Source: an uncultured Lachnospiraceae bacterium (GTDB lineage: Bacteria > Bacillota > Clostridia > Lachnospirales > Lachnospiraceae). Taken from it: 54,737 nucleotides of DNA. The notes below the pieces were generated by a model. It was not told where the DNA came from and made no database searches. It worked only from the letters and a program-made list of their open reading frames with translations. Shown here piece by piece: positions 1-8,210 of this stretch. The stretch is from the NCBI GenBank assembly GCA_947177165.1, contig CAMWTP010000037.1, positions 1-54,737 of the forward strand, given 5' to 3'. Every line of letters starts with the position of its first letter. The stretch's first letter is position 1. The position numbers were made by a program, and so were the translations under genes.

Positions 1-44
1 TCTTATATAGGCAAAAACTATAACTGCTAAAAGGAAACAGAAAC

Positions 45-81
45 TGTACAATTGCATTGGCGTCTGGTATAGTAATACCAG
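45..81 (+). promoter_or_regulatory. Promoter and probable autoregulatory operator of the LysR gene
   Basis: A plausible sigma-A promoter is TGTACA (45-50), a 17-bp spacer, and TATAGT (68-73). The -10 sits inside a perfect inverted repeat, CTGGTAT (64-70) and ATACCAG (75-81) around a 4-nt centre. A palindrome over the -10 just upstream of a LysR gene fits the usual autorepression site of that family. The assignment is inference. Confidence 0.5.
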
Positions 82-125
82 AATTATAATTCGTATGAAA
101 ATCCTAGGAAAACGGAGACAGTAAA

Positions 126-1037
126 ATGACGCTTGTCCAATTGAAGTACATTATCACAGTGGCAGGGGAAAACTCTTTCAACGATGCAGCCAAAGTCCTG
201 TTTATATCGCAGCCAAGTCTCTCTGCGGCAGTCCGCTCACTGGAGAAAGAGATCGGGTTTGACATCTTCGTGCGCTCGAAAGCGGGAATCACGGTGACTG
301 CGAAGGGGGCGGAGTTCATCGGTTATGCCAAATCAGTGATGGAGCAGTATGAACTGCTGGACGCAAAGTTTATCTCACAGACCAAGGTGCGCAAAACCTT
401 TAGTGTGTCGATGCAGCACTATACGTTTGCGGTGAGTGCGTTTGTGGAGCTTGTAAAACAGTATGGAATGGACGAGTACGAGTTTGAGGTGCACGAGACG
501 AAAACGTACGATGTGATTGACAATGTCAGAAACCACAAGAGCGAGATTGGAATCCTGTATCTGAATGATTTCAACAAAAATGTGCTGACCAAGCTGTTTG
601 CGGAATACAATCTGCAGTTTGAGCCTCTGCTGGAGTGCAGGATCTATGTCTATCTGTGGAAGGGGCACCCGCTGGCGGACAGGGAGGAGATTGCCCTGGA
701 AGAGCTGGAGGAGTATCCATGCCTCGGATTTGCACAGGGAGAGCACAATTCCTTTTACTTTGCGGAGGAGGTCTTGAGCACATATCAATACAAGCGATTT
801 ATCCGCGCAAACGACAGGGCGACGGTGCTCAATCTGATGGTTGGACTAAATGGGTATACACTGTGCTCAGGAATTATCTGCGAGGATTTGAACGGACAAG
901 ATTACTGTGCGATCAGGCTGAAATCGAACGAGAAAATGACAATTGGCTACATCTCCCGCAAGGATGCCCCGGTCAGCGCCATAGGACAGAAATATCTGGA
1001 AGAAATCGCAAAGTACAAGGATAAATTGCTGGAATAG
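126..1037 (+). CDS. LysR-family transcriptional regulator
   Basis: A 303-residue protein of standard LysR length. Residues 1-60 form the winged helix-turn-helix (TLVQLKYIITVAGE, then ISQPSLSAAVRSLEKEIG), and the rest matches the two-lobed effector-binding domain. The ATG start has GGAG 8-10 nt upstream. The genes downstream on the same strand encode a methionine sulfoxide reductase and a methionine importer, so sulfur amino acid status is a reasonable guess for the signal it senses. The effector cannot be read from the sequence. The palindrome at 64-81 is a candidate autoregulatory site, and the promoter at 1612-1640 is a possible target. The family call is secure; the regulon is inference. 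Confidence 0.9.
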   Translation: MTLVQLKYIITVAGENSFNDAAKVLFISQPSLSAAVRSLEKEIGFDIFVRSKAGITVTAKGAEFIGYAKSVMEQYELLDAKFISQTKVRKTFSVSMQHYTFAVSAFVELVKQYGMDEYEFEVHETKTYDVIDNVRNHKSEIGILYLNDFNKNVLTKLFAEYNLQFEPLLECRIYVYLWKGHPLADREEIALEELEEYPCLGFAQGEHNSFYFAEEVLSTYQYKRFIRANDRATVLNLMVGLNGYTLCSGIICEDLNGQDYCAIRLKSNEKMTIGYISRKDAPVSAIGQKYLEEIAKYKDKLLE

Positions 1038-1110
1038 ACAATTGGTTCCGCGGCGTGTCCGCAGAATGTTTTAAAGAAAGCGCGGGGACAGCGTGAAACA
1101 GGAGGAAGAT

Positions 1111-1551
1111 ATGTATCAGTTATTGACGGCACAGTTAAAATCTATGACAGAGGACAATCCCTATCCGATTTCCAATCTCGCAAATGCGGCTGCGCTGCTC
1201 TACCACAGTCTGGAACAGATTAACTGGGCAGGGTTCTATATTATGCAGGATGGAAAACTGATTCTGGGGCCGTTTCAGGGAAAGACAGCCTGTACGCAGA
1301 TTGCAGTCGGGAAGGGAGTCTGCGGCAGGGTAGCTGCTGTGGGAGAGACACAGCGCGTCGATGATGTCCATCAGTTTGAGGGGCATATCGCGTGTGACAG
1401 TGCCTCGAATTCCGAGATTGTCATTCCGCTGTACAAAAACGGGGAACTGTTCGGCGTTCTGGACATTGACAGCCCCATAAAAGGACGGTTCCGCGAGGAG
1501 GATCAGGCAGGTCTGGAGGCGTTTGCAAGAGCATTGGAACTGACATTGTGA
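1111..1551 (+). CDS. msrC: Free methionine-(R)-sulfoxide reductase (GAF domain)
   Basis: A 146-residue single-GAF protein. The family reduces free L-methionine-(R)-sulfoxide to methionine in the cytosol. Three cysteines, C61, C71 and C95, have the 10- and 24-residue spacing of the catalytic and resolving cysteines of E. coli and yeast fRMsr, which argues for an active enzyme rather than a sensor GAF domain. The IN-WAGFY and IVIPL-GVLDIDSP blocks are typical. I chose ATG 1111 because GGAGG lies at 1101-1105; an in-frame GTG at 1093 has no ribosome-binding site. It lies between the LysR gene and metQNI, which suggests a local methionine salvage and uptake unit. Confidence 0.9.
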   Translation: MYQLLTAQLKSMTEDNPYPISNLANAAALLYHSLEQINWAGFYIMQDGKLILGPFQGKTACTQIAVGKGVCGRVAAVGETQRVDDVHQFEGHIACDSASNSEIVIPLYKNGELFGVLDIDSPIKGRFREEDQAGLEAFARALELTL

Positions 1552-1611
1552 AATCTTCCAGACTTTGCAGAAAATGACAAAAATTAGATAAAAAGACGGA
1601 ATCAAAAAGGC

Positions 1612-1640
1612 TTGACTTTAAGAAAAAATATGTGTATGCT
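1612..1640 (+). promoter_or_regulatory. Predicted sigma-A promoter of metQNI
   Basis: TTGACT (1612-1617), a 17-bp spacer, and TATGCT (1635-1640), about 50 nt upstream of the metQ start. I looked for S-box (SAM riboswitch) and T-box hallmarks in the short leader and saw none, so regulation probably acts on this promoter. Confidence 0.6.
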
Positions 1641-1692
1641 TTTGCTAAATCATAGTAAACCTGTATATAAACAAGGAAAAGGAGAGAATATT

Positions 1693-2631
1693 ATGAAAAA
1701 GAGTAAATTACTGGCATTGGGACTTGCAGCCGCGGCAATCGTGGGAGTTGCAGGCTGCGCTTCAACAGCTGGTTCATCCAGCGTGGAAAATGCCAGGGAA
1801 AGTCAGAGTGAAGAAGCAGGTGTTTCTGAGGCGGGGGCTTCGGAGACAGAACAGACAGCGTCTGGTCAGGCGCACGGGATTACGGCGCCGGAGGGTGACG
1901 ACAATCACATTTCCATAGGTGTCACGCCGGTTCCACATGCAGAGATTATCAATGGTGTTGTCAAGGTGAAACTTGAGGCGGCGGGCTGGAATGTCGAAGT
2001 TGTCGAATTTAACGATTATGTGCAGCCGAATACTGCACTGGAGGACGGCGAGCTGGACGCTAACTATTTCCAGACAATCCGCTATCTTGAGGAGCAGAAC
2101 GCCGGAAGAGGACTTCACCTTGTGGCAGTGGCAGGAATTCATCTGGAGCCGATGGGATTTTACTCGTCTGGAATTGATTCCGTGGACAGCCTCGCAGATG
2201 GCTCCTCGATATCGATTCCAAATGATAGTTCCAATGAGTCCAGGGCATTAAAACTGCTGGCGGACAATGGTCTGATTACGCTTGGCGATACGGAGGATCT
2301 GTATGATTTGACAAGCATCGCAGAGAATCCCCATGATTTTGAATTTGTGGAGCTGGACGCGGCAAATCTCGCGCGATCACTCGACGATGTGGAGGCGTCT
2401 GTCATCAACGGAAACTATGCGCTGGAAGCAGGGTTAAATCCAGCTGCGGACGCGCTGTTTGCGGAGCAGGCTGACAGTGATGAGAGCTACAAGTATATCA
2501 ATTATCTGGTTGTCAAGGAAGGAAATGAGGAGACGGCGAAGACGAAGGCGCTCACAGAGGCGCTGCAGAGCGAGGATGTCAGGGCATACATAGATCAGAA
2601 CTATCAGGGCTCAGTGATCGCTGCTTTTTAG
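1693..2631 (+). CDS. metQ: Methionine ABC transporter substrate-binding lipoprotein MetQ
   Basis: A 312-residue NlpA/MetQ lipoprotein that would capture methionine outside the membrane and deliver it to MetNI. The signal peptide ends in a lipobox (VAGC, lipid-modified C22). A Ser/Glu/Ala-rich linker of about 45 residues follows, then the periplasmic-binding fold, starting near the SIGVTPVPHAEI block and including the family-typical DYVQPNTALEDGELDANYFQ region. ATG 1693 has GGAGAG upstream. The gene is first in a metQ-metN-metI operon. Confidence 0.93.
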   Translation: MKKSKLLALGLAAAAIVGVAGCASTAGSSSVENARESQSEEAGVSEAGASETEQTASGQAHGITAPEGDDNHISIGVTPVPHAEIINGVVKVKLEAAGWNVEVVEFNDYVQPNTALEDGELDANYFQTIRYLEEQNAGRGLHLVAVAGIHLEPMGFYSSGIDSVDSLADGSSISIPNDSSNESRALKLLADNGLITLGDTEDLYDLTSIAENPHDFEFVELDAANLARSLDDVEASVINGNYALEAGLNPAADALFAEQADSDESYKYINYLVVKEGNEETAKTKALTEALQSEDVRAYIDQNYQGSVIAAF

Positions 2632-2678
2632 GAGCCAGGTGATGCATAAAGTTTGTGTTTACAGAAAGAGTTGGTTTG

Positions 2679-3647
2679 ATGATTAAGATTCAGAACTTAA
2701 ACAAAAAATATGACAATCTGACTGTATTAAAAGATATCTCTTTGGAAATAAACCAGGGAGATATCTTTGGTATTATCGGTCAGAGCGGTGCCGGGAAGTC
2801 CACACTCCTGCGCTGCATCAATGGGCTGGAGCCTTATGACGAGGGCTCTATCACGATTGAAGGGAAAGAGATTGCATCGCTGGATAAGCAGGAACTTCAC
2901 AGGATGCAGAGCCGTATGGGCATGATCTTTCAGAACTTCAATCTGCTCAACCGCCTGAATGTCTACGACAATGTGGCACTTCCGCTGCAGTTTTGGGGAA
3001 AGAAGAAGAATGCGCCTGAGAGCAGGGAAAAGATTCTGCACCTGCTGAAGCTGGTGGGATTGGAGGACCGCATAAAGAGCAGACCAGGCCAGTTGAGCGG
3101 CGGGCAGAAGCAGAGGGTGGCAATCGCGCGGGCGCTGGTGCTGGACCCACAGATTTTACTGTGTGATGAAGCGACTTCCGCGCTGGACCCACAGATCACA
3201 AAGGATATTCTGACACTTCTGTCACAAATTAACAGGGAGATGAATATCACGATCGTGATGGTCACGCACCAGATGGAGGTTGTCAAGGAAATCTGCACGA
3301 AGATGGCATACATCGAAAACGGAGAGAGCATTGCCGTGGGCAGGCCGGAGGAGCTTTTCGTGGCGCCCAACTCGCCGATCAGAAACTTTGTGCGCGACGC
3401 GTCGGAATTTCTTCCGCAGGAGGGCGTCAATATCAGGCTGTACTTCAATAACGATGCGACGGCGGAGGACAGTGTGATCACCAGGATGGCAAGGGAACTG
3501 GATATCAATTTTGCGATCTGTGACGGCAGATTAGAGAATTATCATGGCACGATCATGGGAAGTCTGGCAATCAATGTGAGCGGGGAGAATCAGGAAGCGG
3601 TCACTTTCTACCTGAGCCAGAAAAATATTCCGTGGGAGTACGCGTGA
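2679..3647 (+). CDS. metN: Methionine ABC transporter ATP-binding protein MetN
   Basis: A 322-residue ATPase that would power methionine import with MetI and MetQ. The Walker A motif GQSGAGKST is at residues 34-42, followed by the Q-loop, the signature LSGGQKQR, Walker B ILLCDEATSALD and the H-loop VTHQ. The C-terminal 80 residues form the NIL regulatory domain that binds methionine and gives trans-inhibition in MetN proteins. ATG 2679 follows GAAAGAG at 2664-2670; an in-frame GTG at 2655 is a weaker alternative. It lies 47 bp after metQ and 27 bp before metI. Confidence 0.94.
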   Translation: MIKIQNLNKKYDNLTVLKDISLEINQGDIFGIIGQSGAGKSTLLRCINGLEPYDEGSITIEGKEIASLDKQELHRMQSRMGMIFQNFNLLNRLNVYDNVALPLQFWGKKKNAPESREKILHLLKLVGLEDRIKSRPGQLSGGQKQRVAIARALVLDPQILLCDEATSALDPQITKDILTLLSQINREMNITIVMVTHQMEVVKEICTKMAYIENGESIAVGRPEELFVAPNSPIRNFVRDASEFLPQEGVNIRLYFNNDATAEDSVITRMARELDINFAICDGRLENYHGTIMGSLAINVSGENQEAVTFYLSQKNIPWEYA

Positions 3648-3674
3648 GAGGAGACGACAGGAGGAAATTTTTTT

Positions 3675-4310
3675 ATGTGGGATATTATAACAAAGGCAGC
3701 ATGGCAGACCATATATATGGTTATTGGCTCCACGCTGTTTTCTGTGATACTGGGCTTTATACCGGCAATGATATTGACGCTGACTGCGCCGGACGGGCTT
3801 AGGCCGAACCGGCTTATCTATGGCGTGCTTGATGTGATTGTCAATATTTTCCGGAGTTTTCCGTTTATTATACTGATGGTGATTATCATTCCGTTTACCC
3901 GGTTGATAGCAGGGAAATCAATCGGGACAAAGGCGGCGCTGGTGCCGCTGACAGTGAGTGCGATTCCATTCGTGGCAAGGGTGATCGAGACAGCGCTCCG
4001 GGGAGTCGACAGTGGATTGATTGAGGCAGCGCGGTCCTTTGGCGCCAGCGATGCGCAGATTATCCGGCGTGTGTATCTGAAAGAAGCATTTCCGGGTATT
4101 ATATCGGGCATCACACTCACCATGATCAACCTGATCGGTTACAGTGCCATGGGCGGCGCTATCGGTGCAGGCGGCCTGGGAGATGTGGCGATCCGGTATG
4201 GCTATCAGGCATATAAAATACCGTATCTGGTCGTTACCAGTATCATTCTGATCATTTTTGTGCAGTTGATACAGAGCATTGGGAATCTGCTGTACAAAAA
4301 GCTGATGTGA
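3675..4310 (+). CDS. metI: Methionine ABC transporter permease MetI
   Basis: A 211-residue permease with five predicted membrane segments, the usual size and topology of MetI. The coupling-helix (EAA) motif is EAARSFGASDAQIIRRVYLKE, which docks onto MetN. It completes the metQNI operon. The ATG at 3675 is preceded by GAGGAAA. About 120 bp separate it from the convergent lipoprotein gene, and I see no strong terminator hairpin there. Confidence 0.94.
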   Translation: MWDIITKAAWQTIYMVIGSTLFSVILGFIPAMILTLTAPDGLRPNRLIYGVLDVIVNIFRSFPFIILMVIIIPFTRLIAGKSIGTKAALVPLTVSAIPFVARVIETALRGVDSGLIEAARSFGASDAQIIRRVYLKEAFPGIISGITLTMINLIGYSAMGGAIGAGGLGDVAIRYGYQAYKIPYLVVTSIILIIFVQLIQSIGNLLYKKLM

Positions 4311-4432
4311 CAAATTGGAGATGAAAATGCGGTTAGAGATAGAGAGGAGGCAGAGCCAGCAGGGGGCAATGTCGGACGCTAGTATCGGACAGACGCGTAT
4401 TATACGATGGAACAACATCCGATAAATTCGTC

Positions 4433-6094
4433 TCAGTGTGCATGCCTCCCGCGAAACTCCATCACCAATCCAGTAAGACAGGTATCTTCGTATACACTTC
4501 CCGGGTAAACGTCGGCAATCTCAAAACGCACCTCAATCATACCGCCGCTCAGCACCTTAATGTCCTCTTCCGGCAGTGTAAAATACTGCGGCAGGATCGT
4601 ATCGGCCAGCTCAAGACAGGCATAAGGTTTGTCCTCCACATACATGTTCAGACGCCTGATCCGCCCATTTTCCGCCCATGTCTTCTGATCCTTTGCATAT
4701 CCGTTCACAATACAGATCTCTGTGTAGCGCATAAAGCCGTCATACTCCGGTGCAAGACAATCTGGGCGCATCATTTCCCATTTATTATTGTCTGAAGTCG
4801 TACAGCGCTGACGGTAGGTAATGCTCTCGCCGATACCATATCCATCGGCTCCCTCCACCCACGCTGCATCCCTGTTTTGAACCAGTACATTCTCCGCAGA
4901 ATATCGTCCGTTTGCCGATGCAAGCTCGGAGGATGCCTCAACCGTCAATTCAAAATCCGTCACGCCACACCAGGAAGAGCATCCAATCCACTGCCAGTCG
5001 CTATATCCGAAATTAGGAGCGTTCTCATCCTGTTCCCAGGTACACCACTGTTCTCCCTCCCAATCCCCGTAATCCCCATAAAAGAAGCTGTCAATCCGCG
5101 GCTGCAGGACATAAGGTTCTGGCGGATAATGGATGACAGGTGTCTTGGATAACATAATTTCCATTGAATCCAGCCCATTTTTCCCAGCGTACTCTGCAGC
5201 AAGATTTTCCATGCCGTCTGTGTCATCTCCATAACACAGCAGAAAATCTGCACTGCAGTCTGCAAACGCCTCCAGCCCTATCGCAACATCCACTTTATGT
5301 ATCAGTACAGTCCATAAATCTGTATTCCCTGCAAACGCTCTGCTGCCGATCGATGAGAGCTGTTCCGGAAACGCAAGCCGTTCCAGACTGCAGTTTTCAA
5401 AAGCTGATTTTCCTATTGTTTTCAGGTTTTGAGAAAACCTTAGTTTTGTGATTCCTGTATTGCGAAATGCCCCCTCTCCAATCGCTTCGATGGAATCTGA
5501 CAATTCTACTCCGTCCATCTTAATATCGGCAAAAGCAAACGCGCCGATCTCCCTTACAGGAAGGCCATTGACCTCTGCGGGAAACTGCAGATATTTGCTC
5601 TGTGTATCGAGCCATTCTGGATATTCGATCATATGTCTCATGTACTGCTCCTGATAATTCTCCGATATCCCGGTAATGACAAGAAATTCTATAAACTGCT
5701 CCCGGTATTTCTCTGCGATTCCAGTGATAACAAGATACTGTCCCGATGCGTTTTCTGCCTCCTCATACGTAAACAGCTGCTCCAAAAGAGGAATTTTAAA
5801 CCCTTCTGCGCTGTCCTCCCCGGATGATTTTGTTTTTTCTCTTATACAGAACGCCTCTCCGTCATTATCCTGCTCGGCTCCGGTGTCCTCTGATGCCCGT
5901 GTTACCGTATCCGCTGACACGGTGTCCTCTGATGCCTGCGTTACCGTATCCGTTGACATGGTGTTCTCTATAGAAGCGCCCTTCCCACAGCCATAAAGCA
6001 ATAGACTGATCCCAGTTATTGCCGCTGTCATACAGATATATCGGACAGCGGGGATTTGCATTTTCTTTTGTACTGTTTTACCGAAGCTTTCCAT
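4433..6094 (-). CDS. LRR_5 (BspA-like) lipoprotein with C-terminal NADase-type glycan-binding-like domain
   Basis: A 553-residue predicted surface lipoprotein. An N-terminal hydrophobic stretch ends in a lipobox LYGC (C36). A short low-complexity segment follows with two copies of DTVTxASEDT. The middle (about 160-300) carries BspA-type leucine-rich repeats (IGEGAFRNTGITKLRF, IGKSAFENCSLERLAF, IGSRAFAGNTDLWTVLI). The C-terminal part contains ELTVEASSELASANGRYSAENV, DAAWVEGADGYGIGESI and a beta-rich tail, resembling the discoidin-like NADase-type glycan-binding domain. A role in binding host or polysaccharide surfaces is likely but unproven. ATG 6094 follows AGGAGG; an upstream in-frame ATG at 6118 lacks a site. 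Confidence 0.75.
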   Translation of the reverse strand: MESFGKTVQKKMQIPAVRYICMTAAITGISLLLYGCGKGASIENTMSTDTVTQASEDTVSADTVTRASEDTGAEQDNDGEAFCIREKTKSSGEDSAEGFKIPLLEQLFTYEEAENASGQYLVITGIAEKYREQFIEFLVITGISENYQEQYMRHMIEYPEWLDTQSKYLQFPAEVNGLPVREIGAFAFADIKMDGVELSDSIEAIGEGAFRNTGITKLRFSQNLKTIGKSAFENCSLERLAFPEQLSSIGSRAFAGNTDLWTVLIHKVDVAIGLEAFADCSADFLLCYGDDTDGMENLAAEYAGKNGLDSMEIMLSKTPVIHYPPEPYVLQPRIDSFFYGDYGDWEGEQWCTWEQDENAPNFGYSDWQWIGCSSWCGVTDFELTVEASSELASANGRYSAENVLVQNRDAAWVEGADGYGIGESITYRQRCTTSDNNKWEMMRPDCLAPEYDGFMRYTEICIVNGYAKDQKTWAENGRIRRLNMYVEDKPYACLELADTILPQYFTLPEEDIKVLSGGMIEVRFEIADVYPGSVYEDTCLTGLVMEFRGRHAH

Positions 6095-6122
6095 TGTGGC
6101 ATCCTCCTCGTATATCAAATCT

Positions 6123-6151
6123 ATTTTAACATGAAAACCTGAAGGTGTGAA
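6123..6151 (-). promoter_or_regulatory. Predicted sigma-A promoter of the LRR lipoprotein gene
   Basis: On the minus strand TTCACA (6151-6146), a 17-bp spacer, and TAAAAT (6128-6123), about 30 nt upstream of the ATG at 6094. Confidence 0.5.
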
Positions 6152-6250
6152 CCGCTTTCGTTACTATTTGTGCCGCCAGCCAAAGGCGGCGGAGTGGAGA
6201 GTGTAACAAGCAGACCGGCGGACATTGCCCGGACATTACGGCCTTGATAT

Positions 6251-8035
6251 TCAGAGCAAAATTTCATAAAATGCCGCATCGTGCGTCAGCGCGCTGCGGT
6301 TTTTGTAGTCAAATAAAAGATAGGCAGGTGTTTCGAGCCTGTCTGTGCAGTTTTCAGGACATTGTTTCCACACAGGATATGCGAACTTTTCAATATGCGT
6401 CATTCGCAAGAGCTGTACTGAAGTATAGCTGTCATAGCCTTTCAGATATTGATGTGCCTCCTCTTCGCGTTCGAAGAACTGGCGCATTTTTTGTTTTTCC
6501 GCAGCGTTGGTGTTCATCACATTTTCCGGCGAAAAGTCCGGCCTGCTCTTTAGGTTTTCGCGCAGATACAGGTCAAAGGTGAGGAGCTCAGCAAAAAGGG
6601 CACGCCTGTCTGCCGCGACAGAGCATGCAAAGTCCAATAACACCTGATAGCGGTAGCTTCTGGAGGGCGTGCTGGTCAGATATCCGTTTGCGCGGTAATA
6701 GTCTGCGAGAGCCTCATACATATGGAAGGGGGAGGCAAATTCGCGTGTCAGGACAGGGAGGGTGTGGGTGAACTGGCTTGAATTATAGTATATTTCCACC
6801 ATTTCCTCAATTCCCTTTAAACGCAGCACATCATCATAGCTGAGCCATTTGGTATACAGCACCTCGTAAGGCGGTCTGGAACCGTAGACAATGCCGTATT
6901 CGCCGGCGCGCTGTTCCATCGGTGAGCCTTTCAGAACTTTTAGGAAACCGAGCTGCAGCTGGTTGGGATTCATCGCATACACATCATTGAAAGAACGGGC
7001 AAAGCTGTCGTAATCCTCATACGGAAGTCCGGCGATCAGATCAAGATGCTGGTGGATATTCTGAAAGCTGTGGATGGCGGCAACTGTCCTGCGGAGTGCG
7101 TCAATATCCATACGGCGGTTGATTGCATGCAGCGTCGTATCGTTGGTGGACTGCACACCGATTTCAAGCTGGATTAAGCCGGGGCGCATACCGCGTATCA
7201 CTTCGAGCTGCCTTTCAGTCAACAGATCGGCTGCGATCTCAAAGTGAAAATTTGTGACACCGTTGTCATTTTCTCGCAGGTAATTCCAGATGGAGAGTGC
7301 ATGTCCTTCATTGCAGTTAAAGGTGCGGTCGATAAATTTTACCTGCGGGACTCTGCGGTCAAGGAAATACTGCAGCTCAGTTTTTACAGTCTCGATATCG
7401 CGCAGACGGACTTTCCTGTCAATGGAAGAGAGACAGTAGGCGCACTGAAACGGACAGCCGCGCTGGGATTCATAGTAGATGATGCGGTTCTGAAACGTGA
7501 CAAGTGTTGGATTATATATAAAAGGAAGCTTGTTGATGTCCGTGAGACTTCGCTCGCCCGTAAAGCCGTCTTTGCAGACAATTCCCCTGATATCTGATAA
7601 GTCTGCCGCATGTTCCCAGTAATATCGCAGGAGCTCCAAAAAGGTTTCCTCGCCTTCGCCCACCATGATTCCTGCAAGCTGCGGAAGTTCCTGCATCCGT
7701 TTTTCAGCATGAAAGGATACTTCTGGTCCGCCGAGCCAGAGGGCAGTATCGGGCAGCAGCTTGGGCAGCTCTGCGAGCAAATCCTGCACCATCGTCCAGT
7801 TCCAGATATAGCAGGAAAAGGCCGCTGCCTGTGGCCGCCTCTGATATAAGTCCGCTAAGATGGCACTGGACGGCTGGTTGATCGTGTACTCCGCAATCTC
7901 GACCGCACACCCGTCGGGACGGTCAGGGTAGTACTTGTCAGCATAGGCTTTCAGACTGTGTACGGCGGGATTGGAGTGGATGTATTTGGCGTTGATGCCG
8001 ATTAGCAGGATTTTGTTGTTTGAGGTTTGGTTCAT
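6251..8035 (-). CDS. B12-binding domain radical SAM protein (DUF4080 family)
   Basis: A 594-residue protein with three parts. An N-terminal cobalamin-binding Rossmann domain (about 1-150) starts ILLIGINAKYIHSNPAV. A radical SAM core follows, with the 4Fe-4S motif CPFQCAYC near residue 200. The C-terminal region matches DUF4080. The family is common in Clostridia but its substrate is not established; relatives do methyl transfers or ring rearrangements. The ATG at 8035 follows AGGAG. It is apparently monocistronic, with no pathway genes beside it to suggest a role. Confidence 0.87.
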   Translation of the reverse strand: MNQTSNNKILLIGINAKYIHSNPAVHSLKAYADKYYPDRPDGCAVEIAEYTINQPSSAILADLYQRRPQAAAFSCYIWNWTMVQDLLAELPKLLPDTALWLGGPEVSFHAEKRMQELPQLAGIMVGEGEETFLELLRYYWEHAADLSDIRGIVCKDGFTGERSLTDINKLPFIYNPTLVTFQNRIIYYESQRGCPFQCAYCLSSIDRKVRLRDIETVKTELQYFLDRRVPQVKFIDRTFNCNEGHALSIWNYLRENDNGVTNFHFEIAADLLTERQLEVIRGMRPGLIQLEIGVQSTNDTTLHAINRRMDIDALRRTVAAIHSFQNIHQHLDLIAGLPYEDYDSFARSFNDVYAMNPNQLQLGFLKVLKGSPMEQRAGEYGIVYGSRPPYEVLYTKWLSYDDVLRLKGIEEMVEIYYNSSQFTHTLPVLTREFASPFHMYEALADYYRANGYLTSTPSRSYRYQVLLDFACSVAADRRALFAELLTFDLYLRENLKSRPDFSPENVMNTNAAEKQKMRQFFEREEEAHQYLKGYDSYTSVQLLRMTHIEKFAYPVWKQCPENCTDRLETPAYLLFDYKNRSALTHDAAFYEILL

Positions 8036-8137
8036 ATTTGGTGGCTCCTATGTGTTAAAATATTGATTACATTATAACAGGAAAGAATGAATCGCAAAAC
8101 ATTTATTATTAAAAATAATAGAAGAGGAGACGACTAA

Positions 8138-8161
8138 AGCGGGGCAGATACCTGCCCCGCT
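8138..8161 (-). terminator. Terminator hairpin of the GH2/GPH operon
   Basis: A perfect 10-bp stem, AGCGGGGCAG (8138-8147) and CTGCCCCGCT (8152-8161), around a 4-nt loop. It lies just past the end of the minus-strand GH2 gene and is followed on that strand by a short T-run (TTTAG). Confidence 0.7.
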
Positions 8162-8210
8162 GTCATATTCGTGCTTTGAACGGTGATACACTTATATATA
8201 ACTGTCTTTG

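Noticed and set aside
1552..1692. SAM riboswitch or T-box before metQ
   Set aside because: The leader is short after the promoter and has none of the conserved cores or a terminator pair.
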